Assembly (NCBI RefSeq): GCF_033118175.1
Contig: NC_083692.1
Coordinates: 94,234,501 to 94,298,500, forward strand
Origin: Dama dama
Taxonomy: Eukaryota; Chordata; Mammalia; Artiodactyla; Cervidae
Reading direction: 5' to 3'
Length of the DNA stretch: 64,000 nucleotides
Every line of letters begins with the position of its first letter. Within the stretch, counting starts at the first letter, position 1. The translations under genes and the position numbers were made by a program. The notes beneath the pieces were generated by a model. That model was given only the letters and a program-made list of their open reading frames with translations, did no database searches and was not told where the DNA came from. Positions 1 through 20,300 of this stretch are shown here, piece by piece.

Positions 1-3000
1 TAGTTGGACCCATCTTCCCATCAGTAAACATAGGTCTAGATCTCCTTGTCTGTTGTATGACTATGCATGCTAGATTTACCTGCCTAATATTGAACATTTA
101 TTTTCAGTTAGTCTCTATTATTTAATAAATAGTGCTACCTAGGCATCCCTGTATATACACTTTCTCTGTATATACATCTTGGTACATTTATCTGATTATT
201 TTCTTAGAATATATTTCTAGAAAAAGTTTTAGGACAGAGGTCATGCACACACCTAAGTTTTTTTATTCTTATTGCCAGACTGTCCATTAGAGAAGTTGAA
301 CCAGCTACACTCCCGGGTCAGTTTTCTTTTGCTATCCTGACACTGAATATTATAATTTAGTTAATATTTGCCACTGTGATAGACTAAAAGTGTTATTTTT
401 GCTCCTTGACTGTGTGCGTTTTTCAGTGAATTGACTGTTCATATCCTTGACCATTTTTCTTTTGGGTTAGCAGTATACTATTAAGTTGTTATTAATAAAT
501 TATTGTGTCCAGCAGATCCCTTTATGACCCTGTAACAATAAACGTAGTTGTATTCCTTTTACATGGATAAGAAAAAGAGGTTCAAACTCTGTTTGAGCCC
601 TCCTGAGACTTTGGTTCATTACACTTTTGTTGTGCCATCAAAGGACAATTTTCTTTAGATCTACCCTGCTAAAATGGCATACTGAGTGATTGAAATGTGA
701 AGTGAAAGAAAAGGTCAGAATTGGAGTGCCATCACCTCCAAATGTGTTTTATCTCCAGTCTTTTCATAGTTCATTTGCTATGAAGATGCTGTTTATGTCA
801 GCTTACCATTTTCAACTCAAGGTGCAAAAAACCAAGGACACGATTCCTGAAATTATGCTTAGGCTAAAATTCACCCTTCTTGTTTTTAAGTGATAGGTAC
901 TTCTAGTAACATTGTTTTCTAGTATATCAGATTTTGAACCTGATAAGGTAGAAATTTGGGCAAATATTTATTCATGTCATCCAATTAATGGTCCCTAGCG
1001 TTACACTTATTTTTGATAGAGTCATAACTGAAAACAGTAAATGGAGCATCTTTATATCTGAAATATGAGTGTGGTCACAAAGGCCCAAGCCATTGCCCCT
1101 GTAGTAACATTGGTACTGCATTATTTTAAGATAAAATTCATTACAGTGAGATTTTACTGGTATTATCTTTGTTTGTAACCTTAATATTTTGAAGGAATAT
1201 ACCATAATGGATAAAGATTCCTTGGTGAAGGTTTTGAAGACATGGCTAATAAAGTAATTGGGTACTTCATTAGTTTTGTTAATTTCCTAGGAGCACAGTA
1301 GTGAATACATCTTGTTTGTTTCTCTGTTGGGTGTTTTCAAGCCCTCTTAAGGAAGTAAATGAGGACAAAAGACTGAAAACTTTTCCATAGTGTAGTGGTA
1401 GCTGTAATAGGAATTCTGTTGCTTCATCTGTCTAGCAAGACAGTGTTAAATGCATTTACCGTACATTGTTTCAAACTTAAGTTACCTCCTGTCAGTTTGT
1501 ATTTGTGGAATCCGGTTTCTTTTGGAGCAGAACTCAAATCAAAAGCAGCTTCTCATTTTTCAGACATCTGAAATCACTCATTTAGGAACACTCTCCCAAA
1601 CAGAAGCACAGTTACCTGCATATTTTTTCAACAAAAGAGCTAAATGGCACTAAAGTTCTTTTAAACAGAACTCTCTTTGTTTTTTTAGCAGAATAAACTC
1701 CTTAACATTCTTCTTTCACAAATAATCCATTTAAAGTAGGGCCTCTTTGGGAGAAATATTTCTTTCTACCTCTAACCTCATAATAAATATAGGTGTTCTT
1801 AACTCCTAGTATCCTACCGAAAAAGTATGTACATATCTAGAGATTTCTAAGATCTTGAAATCTAAAAGTGATTAAAAATAACCTCCCACTCGTGGTGTGA
1901 CGCAGACTGATGCCTTAGGCCAGTGCTGCTGTGGAGGCCCTATTAGTGCACGCTACCTGGGACTTGCTTTGTTCTTCCTCTAATAAGACACCTGTGGTGT
2001 GTAGTGTTTGTAACTTGGAACTCTACATTAGTCATCCATCCTGAACCTCGCAAAGCAGATTTCAGAATTTTAAAGACACAAAGGTTTTATTCCCAGTCAG
2101 CCTTTGAAGTTATGTTTTCTAATTAAGGCTTTATAAAATTATAGATGCACTAGTAGTCATGTTTTAAAATTTCTTCCAGTTCTCTAACTCACACCCTTCA
2201 CATTAAAGATTATGGATAAAGAAACAAGTTACTATGTAACATTTATTTAGTACAAGCGTAGATTGTAGAATTTCAGCCTACACACTATTATCAAAAACTT
2301 TTCGGATGATCATTGCCGATTAAAGAGACACTTTTAGTCATAACTACTTTCAGTAACCAAAAATGGCTTCTGAAATCCAGGAAACTTGGTGTACACATCA
2401 CAATAACATATTGATAATATCCTTATATGCAGAAAAATGATATCTTCAAAGTGACTAATTTTAAAAGCTCTGCCCCCAAATCATTAATGTATTTAATTCA
2501 AAATACATGTAAACCTGGTTCTTATGTTTCCCTAATGAATGTAATAGACTTTATGTAAAATAAGTTGTTAAACTTAGGAATAAATCTTAGAATTGAAGCA
2601 TAATATACATATTTTTCAATTCTTTTCTGCCTTCTTTTAATGTTCTATAAAACAAAATTATGAGTAAAAGTTAAGACAATAGGACTTAGAAACTGTGTAG
2701 ATGGAAAAGGTGCCAGTTTCTTTCAGAGACAATCTGTTTATCACTTCATTTCTGTTTATAAACATGTTTCATACTGGGAGGGTTTCCAGAGAACACATTT
2801 AAATGAGATCTTACCGATGAATCAGGTTTCTTGGAGTATGAACTATTTGACTCTTATTTGTTTATAAAAGATGTGTCAAGATAATTTGATAGTTAAAAGC
2901 AGAGGTTGCAATTTAAATTTAGTAAAAGAAATTTAGTTAGAAATTTAGAAAGAATGTAGAATAATGAAATGGAATCAGATATATGGAGAGGTTGGTTATT

Positions 3001-3523
3001 TTTTAAGTTGGCTTATATTCATGATAAAAGAGTTGAGTAAAATAACAAAAATTTTCTTTTTGTAGAGAAATCTTGACACACAACAAGCTTTCTAATATCT
3101 CTGTGTAGTATTTAACTACAGAAACACTGGACTAGATGGTTTCTTTGTGCCCCGTCTACGCTTAATGCTCCATGATATTATGCTTTAAGACATTATCTCT
3201 GTAAGAATGCATATTGTAGGAAAGGAAGGAGTAATTCTTTTTTTCCAGAAAGCACATATTTTGGTCTCTTGATGCACATTAGGCCAGTGTTAAGTAGAGT
3301 GAAGCACCTCCTTTCCCCACATTTCTCCTTCCTGTCATTAACCTGGATATGATATCTGGAATGTGGACTAAAACTCTTCAACACTGTATAAAACCTACTA
3401 ACCTTTGTGCATTTGGTTGCTAAGCTTTCTAAAAACATCATTTCTGAACTGAAATAACTGAATACCGTTCTGTTTTAGAGATTGTTGGATGTGGAGTCTT
3501 ATGGTTCTGTTTTTCTTTTTAAG
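1..3523 (+). other. CERT1: CERT1 intron, incomplete at the window edge
   Basis: No exon of CERT1 is recognisable here. The first 530 bases or so resemble the antisense strand of an old L1 3' region, with phrases such as TTGCCAGACTGTCC typical of L1M copies. The rest is A/T-rich unique sequence with no other recognised feature. Confidence 0.6.
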
Positions 3524-12284
<8,761 letters not shown>

Positions 12285-12339
12285 GTACTGGAAAATGTAT
12301 TTTATCCCTTTTTAAAACTTTATTTGATTAACGTGGCTC

Positions 12340-13389
12340 TTGCAGACATAATAAGTAAGCACACATTCCCTTATTTCTCCCTTCCCAGAAAATACTTTCA
12401 GGTTTTTTGTATATTCTTCCAGACTTGTATGTATGTACTGACATATGTCTTTGATTTTCTTTTTTTCCAGAGTATTGTCTTGCAGCTTGCTTTTTCTATT
12501 TAATATATCTTGACTATTAGTACATAGAAAGATATGAGACATATAAAACTATATCTTTCTTTTAACATCTGTTGTATAAATGTTGTAGAATTTATTAAGC
12601 ACTGGCCCATGTTAATGTCTGGCTGGTTCCATATTTTTATTGTCAAATAATGCTGCCCTGATTATCTTGCGCTAGGCACTGAAGTCGTTATGTGTTTTTT
12701 TTTTTTTTTTAAATAAGTGGTATCTTAACATGGCTCAGAAGTCAAAGGTTTGAGAAGATACACAGTAAAATTTATCCCCTGTCTCCTAATCACCCAGTTT
12801 TGCACCATCACCACATACCCCCACATACCAAAGTGTATAGGTGCTACTAGTAGTTTCTTGTGTTTTTCCAGAAGTGTTTTATTTTCACCTGAATAAGCAG
12901 ATACAGGTGTATTCCTGCCACACACCCCTTTGTTGTTGTTGGTAAAAGGCTGCATGCTGTAGGTGGGGTTCTGCGTCTTGCTTTTTTACGCTTTATCTTG
13001 AAGGTCTTTCCTCATCGGTGCAGAGCTGCTCTATTCTTTTTTATGGCTGTGTTGTGTGGGTGCACATACATTTATCTAACCAGTTCTCCACTTGCAGATG
13101 TTAAAGTTGCTTCTGGCTTTTGCAGGAGCAGACAGTATTGCAGTCATATTCATATGTTGTTTAGTTTGTGAGTAAATTACACTGCTGGCACTTCAGAGGT
13201 CTTGCGCATTTGTAATTCAGAGAGTGCCCTCTGTAGAGGTTGTATTAATTTACCATCTCACCAGCAGTAACATGTCGGAAGTACTATTTCTCTGACACTC
13301 ACACAATGTAGGAAGTAAACCTTTCTGATTTTTTCCAACTCGATAGGTGAGAAATATTCTCCCAGTGCAATTTAAATTATAGTCCTCTT
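12340..13389 (-). repeat. L1M-like LINE remnants, antisense to CERT1
   Basis: Phrases such as TTATCTAACCAGTTCTCCA and TTTACCATCTCACCAGCAGT match the reverse complement of the old mammalian L1 3' region. The segment is diverged and broken, and its exact limits are uncertain. Confidence 0.55.
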
Positions 13390-13491
13390 GGGAGTTCCCC
13401 GCTGGCCTAGTGCTCTCACCGCCCTGGCCCAGGTTCGGTCCCTGGTCGGGGAACTGAGATTCCACAAGCCACATGGCACGGCCAAAAAAAC
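13390..13491 (+). mobile_element. CHR-type tRNA SINE
   Basis: It starts GGGAGTTCCCCGCTGGCC, contains a B-box-like GGTTCGGTCCCTGG, and ends ACGGCCAAAAAA. This is the short CHR type, and it interrupts L1M-like sequence. Confidence 0.8.
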
Positions 13492-14543
13492 GTATTGTCC
13501 TCTTGTTACACATGAGTTCCAGCATCTTTTCATCCAGTTGAGAACTGCTTGTATAATTAAGTCTGGTTTCTGATTCTGTTTATACTGTGTTACTTCTTTT
13601 TAAAAAAAAAAAAAACTTAATTTACTTTCAGACACCAACACAGGGATTATTGCATGGAAGTCCCAGATATGTAGCTTTTCCCAGGAAAATAGGTTACATG
13701 AAAATGTTAAACAGGTTCTGGTCTTACTTCTCTAAATGGTTAGTGTTTGAGACAAAGTCTGCCCTTTGAAGGGTTCTCTTAAAGCCTAAGTGTAGTACCT
13801 AAATGCACTATTTTTAGAATATCTTATACTGTGTATGTGTGTGTGTAAAGACAGAACTGGTCTCTTTGAGTCCAGATTGAGCTTCTTTCTGACAGAAAAT
13901 CATATTTTCCTTTACCTACATTGAATCTTCATTTACCTAAAGTAACAGTTTGTTTCATAATAATTTTGGGAGATGTATGTATGAACTGGATCCTAGCATC
14001 GAAACCTTAGGAAAGCTAACATTATTAGTTTGATGATGGAGAAATAGTAACTTTCAATAGTGTGTATCATCTCTAGAGAAATTCCATGAAGAGTTAGTGA
14101 GGCCCAGATATACTTAGAACTCTTAAACTCGTTTGACAAGGTATTTCTTAAGATAAGGCAGACCTCTTTCTCATAGCCTAGGTAAATTCTTGATACTGTA
14201 TAGCACAGTTTATATTGAACACTACGACAAAGGAAGTCAGTTTGTGGGGTACAGATCCAGAGACCTCTGCTTGATTCCCTTTTCGCCTCCTGTAGCACAT
14301 TGTCTTTCTTAATTTTTTCTAGCCTTCACAAGATTTCTTATGCCTTCTTTTCTGATGATACATTTCAAATATGTAAAGTTACTAATTTTATATTCCTTAA
14401 GGTGAAAAATCCTTAAAATATAAAACTAAAGATTCTGTGCATGCCATGGATTCAGAAGGAAGGAGAAGTCTCTTCTGGTAGTCCCGCAGCTGTTAGCGGT
14501 CATATAGTACTGAATGTTTTACTTGTTATTTTCTTTCCTACAG

Positions 14544-16665
14544 TGACTGAAGCAAGGCTGTGTGACATTCCATGTTGGAGGAAAAAAGTTAAAAAACAAA
14601 ATTGAATGCTCTAAGCTGGAACGTAGGATCTATAGCCTTGTATGTGGCCCAACACCTTGGCCTTGTGTTCAAAAATGAAGAAAATACCGCAATAGCAAAG
14701 CTGAACATCTTAACACTAGCTGTCTTCTGCTAGATCTCCTTGCTCAGCATTTAACTATAAATACATGTAAAATTACATGTATATGGCTATATTTTTATTT
14801 GCTTGCTCCTAAAAGAGAAAAAAATCAACTTTGAATCACAACTAGGAATTGATGCTTTAATTTTCGGAAACCTTTTCAGAATTTTTAATTTACTGTGGTC
14901 CGGCCTGAGACCCTCAGTCGCATCAGGTTCTGTGCGCAGAAGAAAAGCACACAAGTTGGACGCACGTGGGCACGCGCTTTCTGTGCGCAGGAGGCCTGGA
15001 TGGGGTTCTTTTTTAGGCCCACAGTCAAGTCTGTGTCTGGAATTTTTTGACTTTTTTGCTTTGTATAATCATAGAATTCGTTGCTGCTGATTTCTATAAT
15101 AATTCATGTTGTTATATACAGTGTCTCTTAATAACTGAGGGCTGTCAACGTGTGATTTCGCCTTTTCTATAGTCTTACTCCCATGAAGAACCTTGGTTCT
15201 GATGGAGAAAGAGTGAAAAGCTTTATTTTTTTCTCCAGATACCTTTATATTTCTATTGTATTTTTAGTTGTGTACTGTGTGCTACAGATTTTTTTCAGTT
15301 TGTTACAAACACAATTTGGTAATTCCTGAATTGGTTCTGCCTGCCTCCAAACAGAAACACCTGTTCAACCTGTACAGCCTTACTAGGTATAAACTACTTT
15401 CTGGTAAAACGGTCAGAATAAAATGATCTCATGTTTTCCTGACACATGTGAGAGGACATACGGTATTACTTGTTCCAGCAAATCTCGCTGTTTGACATTT
15501 GATTCAATATTTCTAGTATTCAGTAACGTATGTTTGTTTGTTCTTCTAATTTGGGTCAGTTTAAAAGCTGTGTTACAAGATAGGCATAGAAAATGTGGGT
15601 ATCACTCCTGTTTGCCTCTTGGTCAGAAACTTTAGCAGGGCAGAAAAGAAGTCCGTGTGATTCAAACTGAAATTCTATCTTTAGTTGCTGTAAGAAGTTA
15701 AATGTAAAATACCTTTTTTAGTTTTAGGCCTCTTTGAAAACCTTGACACATGGAGTTGAGGCAGGGAATGGAACTCATTGAAGTAGAAAATGACTGCCCA
15801 CTTCAGAATCTTCATTTTGTTTATACACAAGTGTGCTTACATAAATCAGAGGCATTTTGTAGATGCTTTGCTGACTTGTTCATCTCTGTAGAAACACAGA
15901 AACCAGACCCATTTTGTAAAGCAGAAAGTCATGTCATGTGGAACATGTCCTGTATATATTTCATACATGGTAGTGGAGTCTTAATGATAAATGCAAGGTG
16001 ATAACTTAATGATGGGATTAGTCTGATCACTTAATATACACAATCCTGGAAGTTAATTACTTGCATCAGATATAGTGGTATTTATTATTCTGTACAGAGA
16101 GAAAAATACATATAAAGCATATGCTCACATTACATGCACACAGATTTCATGCTCCATAAATCTTTTCTATTTTTTAGTTTACCTTTCTCTAAATGATGTG
16201 CATGGAATATGCCTTATTACAGAAAAATGCCATTCATAATTTGACTATGTGGAGAAGTGCCTATATGGTGGTAATGCTAGTTAAGGCAAATAAAACAAAT
16301 TATCTTATCAGTTTACTACATCACCGTTAACATTTTATATCATGATGTTTAAAAAAGAAAAATTTATACCTCAAATGTGTATTTTATTTTACAATCAGTT
16401 CCGCAGTTGGGATGGGAGGGTTGGGGAGGGAAGGTTTATTCACCATAGCGACTGATGGGAATCTTCAAAAATATTCTATATGCCCACTATAAATGTTTCT
16501 CTGTTCACCATTTCTGGTAACTATCATGACTAAATTGGATAGCTTTATTTTACGAAGGTATGGACAGTTTACAGAGCAGTGTATAAATCTTCATTAGTTG
16601 CATTTGCACTAAATGTTAATGCAATTTATTCTGTAAATAAAATGATTACACTAAAAATATTTGTA
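14544..16665 (+). other. CERT1: CERT1 terminal untranslated exon
   Basis: The exon starts after TTTCCTACAG with TGACTGAAGC, as I recall for the CERT1 3'UTR, and contains no coding sequence. An AATAAA signal at 15417-15422 could give a short 3'UTR. A second AATAAA at 16636-16641 is followed by an A-rich stretch and is the more likely distal end, giving an exon of about 2.1 kb. A third AATAAA at 17532-17537 could extend it further. A perfect palindrome with 10-bp arms lies at 14761-14782. The patch at about 14890-15010 is more CpG-rich than the rest. The 3' end is inferred, not proven. Confidence 0.75.
16636..16641 (+). terminator. CERT1: Distal CERT1 poly(A) signal AATAAA (candidate)
   Basis: A canonical hexamer lies in an A/T-rich stretch about 2.1 kb into the terminal exon. 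Cleavage would be expected near 16655-16670. Confidence 0.6.
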
Positions 16666-17925
16666 TTAAAAAAAGAAAAGAAAAATGTATGTTTTATCCT
16701 CAGATAATTGCACTGGAACTTCACTAGGGTTAATCCTGCCCAACCAGATTTAGAAAATGAGTTAGGGAATACGAAAGAAGTTTAAAAGAAATCAAAATTT
16801 GGAGCGGTACTAGCCCTTTAGTACCGCTAAAGGTACTAGACCCTCTCTAGAATTATTTCCATATGGCTAATTCCAACATGCTGAATATACATGATGTTTT
16901 CTTATCTACAGTTATTTCCTACTTCTCTTCCCCAAGCCAAAAAAAAAAAAAAAGATTTTACTCTTTTCTACTCAGTTGCTCTTTTGTACTGTGATAGAAA
17001 CATGAGAAGTACTGGCGATGAGGGGTTTGTCCCTGAGTTCCCACTGTACAGTTCAGGAGAGCATGGTGTTTCACTTGGAATTCAGGAATCCTGGTTGTGA
17101 GGTAGAGGTTATATCATAGCAGCTCTTGATTTGGGTTCGCCACAGGGGGAGCCAGACCAAGGAGGGTGGTGACTGGGAGGGCTGTAAGAATACAAAAGAA
17201 GGAAAAGGAGGAATGAGGTTCCCATTTGTTCAGTTTCATCAACTAATTTGTACTCCTCTGAAACATCAGTGTCCATTGCTATTGAGAAAATTTTAGTTGG
17301 GCTGAGCTGGTTCTCTTGTGAAATTGTGCTGGTTATCTTTAAACTTATTAGTTGTTGTCCAGTTAAACACTTTTCACCAGTATTTCATCCAGAAGTTGTA
17401 CAGACAGTATATTTGGATTATTGTCATTGTTCATCTACAACTCAAAACATAATCATTTTACGTACCTTGGGAGTGTGTAGAGTGTAACTATTCTAAATAG
17501 CTTTATGATCCTGATGATGTTTTTAAAAAATAATAAAGTTGGATCTTCCATGTTACAATCACAAAATTAAAACCAGTATTTAAAAGTGGAAAAGTATTAA
17601 AATATTATGGACAAATGTGCTTGCTTGGTTGTTTTTCTTAACCCCCAGGTACAGACCTACATAATCCTACGTAATTCTCAGTTAGTTAAGAGCTTGAAAT
17701 ACTCCAGTTGAATGCTCTTCAGACTATAGGTTGTAACCCCAGTTGGGCATCAAGGAAACTACTGAGTTGTTATCTAAAAAAAATTTAACAGAATGGAATA
17801 GACCCAAATACATAGGATGTAATAAAGGTAAATTTTTTTTTAATCTTTTCACATATATATATGTGTATGTATGTATCTCTATGTACTGTATATACACACA
17901 TATACATGTGTGTATGTATGTATGT
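16666..17925. other. Intergenic spacer next to the CERT1 3' end
   Basis: It holds a cluster of competing hairpins at 16803-16839, an AATAAA at 17532-17537 and a (TATG)n-like tract at about 17855-17925 that abuts the BovB 3' end. Nothing else is recognised. Confidence 0.6.
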
Positions 17926-20300
17926 TTGGTCACTTAGTCGTGTCCGACTCTTTGCAACCCCATGGACCGCAGCACGCCAGGCCTCCCTGTGCATCACCAT
18001 CTCCCAGAGTTTACCCAAACTCATGTCCATTGAGTCAGTGCTGCCATCCAGCCATCTCATCCTCTGTCCTCCCCTTCTCCTCCACCTTCAATCTTTCCCA
18101 GCATCAGGGTCTTTCAAATGAGTCAGTTCTTCGCATCAGGTGGCCAAAGTATTGGAGTTTCAGCTTCAGCATCAGTCCTTCCAATGAACACCCAGGACTG
18201 ATGCCTTTAGGATGGACTGGTTGGATTTCCTTGCAATCCAAGGGACTCTCAAGAGGCTTCTCCAGCACCACAGTTCAAAAGTATCAATTCATCGGCACTC
18301 AGATTTCTTTATAGTCCAACTCTCACATCCGTACATGACTATTGGAAAAACCATAGTTTTGACTAGACAGACATTTGTTGGGAAAGTAATGTCTCTGCTT
18401 TTTAATATGCTGTCTAGGTTGGTCATAGCTTTTCTTCCAAGGAGCAAGCATCTTCTAATTTCACTGCAGTCACCATCTGCAGTGATTTTGGAGCCCAAGA
18501 AAAGAAAGTCTCTCACTGTTTGCAGTGTTTCCCCATCTATTTGCCATGAAGTGATGGGACCAGATGCCATGATCTTCGTTTTCTGAATGTTGAGTTTTAA
18601 GCCAACTTTTTCCACTCTCCTCTTTGATTTTCATGAAGAGGCTCTTTAGTTCTTCACTTTCTGCCATAAGGGTGGTGTCATCTGCATATCTGAGGTTATT
18701 GATATTTCATCCAGCAATCTTGATTCCAGCTTGTGCTTCATCCAGCCTGGCATTTCACATGATGTACTCTGCATATAAGTTAAATAAGCAGGGCGACAAT
18801 ATACAGCCTTGACGTACTCCTTTCCCGATTTGGAACTAGTCTGTTGTTCCATGTCCAGTTCTAACTGTTGCTTCTTGACCTGCATACAGATATCTCAGGA
18901 GGCAGATAAGGTGGTCTGGTATTCCCATCTCTTGAAGAATTTTCCACAGCTTTTATGATCCACACAGTCAAAGGCTTTGGCGTAGTCAATGAAGCTGAAG
19001 TAGATGTTATTCTGGAACTCCCTTTCTTTTTCTAGGATCCAACAGATGTTGGCAACTTGATCTCTGGGTCCTCTGCCTTTTCTAAATTCAGCTTGAACAT
19101 CTGGAAGTTCATGATTCATGTATTGTTGAAGCCTGATTTGGAGAATTTTGACCATTACTTTGCTAGCGTGTGAGATGAGTGCAATTGTGCAATAGTTTGA
19201 GCATTCTTTGGGATTGCCTTTCTTTGGTATTGGAATGAAAACTGACCTTTTACAGTCGTGTGGCCACTGCTGAGGTTTCCAAATTGGCTGACATATTGAG
19301 TGCAGCACTTTACCAGCATCATCATTTAGGATTTGAAACAGCTCAACTGGAATTCCATCACCTCCACTAGCTTTGTTCATAGTGATGCTTCCTAACACCC
19401 ACTTGACTTTGCATTTCAGGATGTCTGGCTCTAGGTGAGTGATCACACCACCATGGTTATCTGGGTCATGAAGATCTTTTTTGTATACTTCTGTGTATTC
19501 TTGCCACCTCTTAATAGCTTCTGCTTCTGTTAGGTCCATACCATTTCTGTCCTTTATTGAGCCCATCTTTGCATGAAATGTTCCCTTGGTATCTCTAATT
19601 TTCTTGAGATCTCTAGACTTTCCCATTCTGTTGTTTTCCTCTGTTTCTTTGCTCTGATCACTGAGGAAGGCTTTCTATCTCTCCTTGCTATTCTTTGGAA
19701 CTCTGCATTCAGATGGGTATATCCTTCCTTTTCTCCTTTGCCTTTCTCTTCTCTTCTTTTCTCAGCTATTTGTAAGGCCTCCTCAGACAGCCATTGTGCC
19801 TTTTTACATTTTTTTTCTTTGGGATATTTTTGATCCCTGCCTCCTGTACAATGTCACGAACCTCTGTCCATAGTTCATCAGGCACTCTATCAAATCTAAC
19901 CCCTTGAATCATATTTGTCGCTTCCACTGTATAATCGTAAGGGATTTGATTTAGGTCATACCTGAATGGCCTAGTGGTTTTCCCTACTTCAATTTAAGTC
20001 TGAATTTGGCAATAAGGAGTTCATGATCTGAGCCACAGTCAGCTCCCAGTCTTGTTTTTGCTGACTGTATAGAGCTTCTCCATCTCTGGCTGCAAAGAAT
20101 ATAATCAATCTGATTTTGGTGTTGACCATCTGGTGATGTCCATATGTAGAGTATTTTCTTGTGTTATTGGAAGAGAGTGTTGGCTATGACCAGTGCATTC
20201 TCTTGGCAAAACTCTTATTAGCCTTTGCCCTGTTTCATTCTGTACTCCAAGGCCAAATTTGCCTGTTACTCCAAGTATTTCTTGAGTTCCTAGTTTTGTT
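17926..20300 (-). mobile_element. BovB LINE, 5'-truncated, with broken reverse transcriptase ORF
   Basis: The 3' end is at 17926-18300 (minus strand), where the sequence shares the Bov-A core (GTGTCCGACTCTTTGC reversed). Moving toward 20300 the minus strand encodes an RTE-type reverse transcriptase. The longest open piece, 18895-19626, has NKASGGDGIPVEL and the motif FIDYAKAFDCVDH. The catalytic YADD lies at 18677-18688. The frame changes between 18640 and 18890 and again near 18600, so the enzyme is dead. Sequence matching BovB ends near 20300, short of the roughly 3.2 kb full length. BovB is known for horizontal spread between vertebrates. Confidence 0.92.

Larger units (their letters stand above)
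12285..14543 (+). other. CERT1: CERT1 3'UTR intron
   Basis: This intron separates the stop-bearing exon from the terminal untranslated exon. Its middle part resembles antisense L1M sequence, interrupted by a CHR-type SINE at 13390-13491. The tail from 13620 to 14543 is unremarkable. Confidence 0.75.

Noticed and set aside
17871..18586. Plus-strand open frames of 124-147 residues
   Set aside because: They are antisense to the BovB 3' region.
18289..19626. Possible functional reverse transcriptase gene
   Set aside because: The RT motifs are real but spread across three frames and the 5' part is missing; it is a dead BovB copy.
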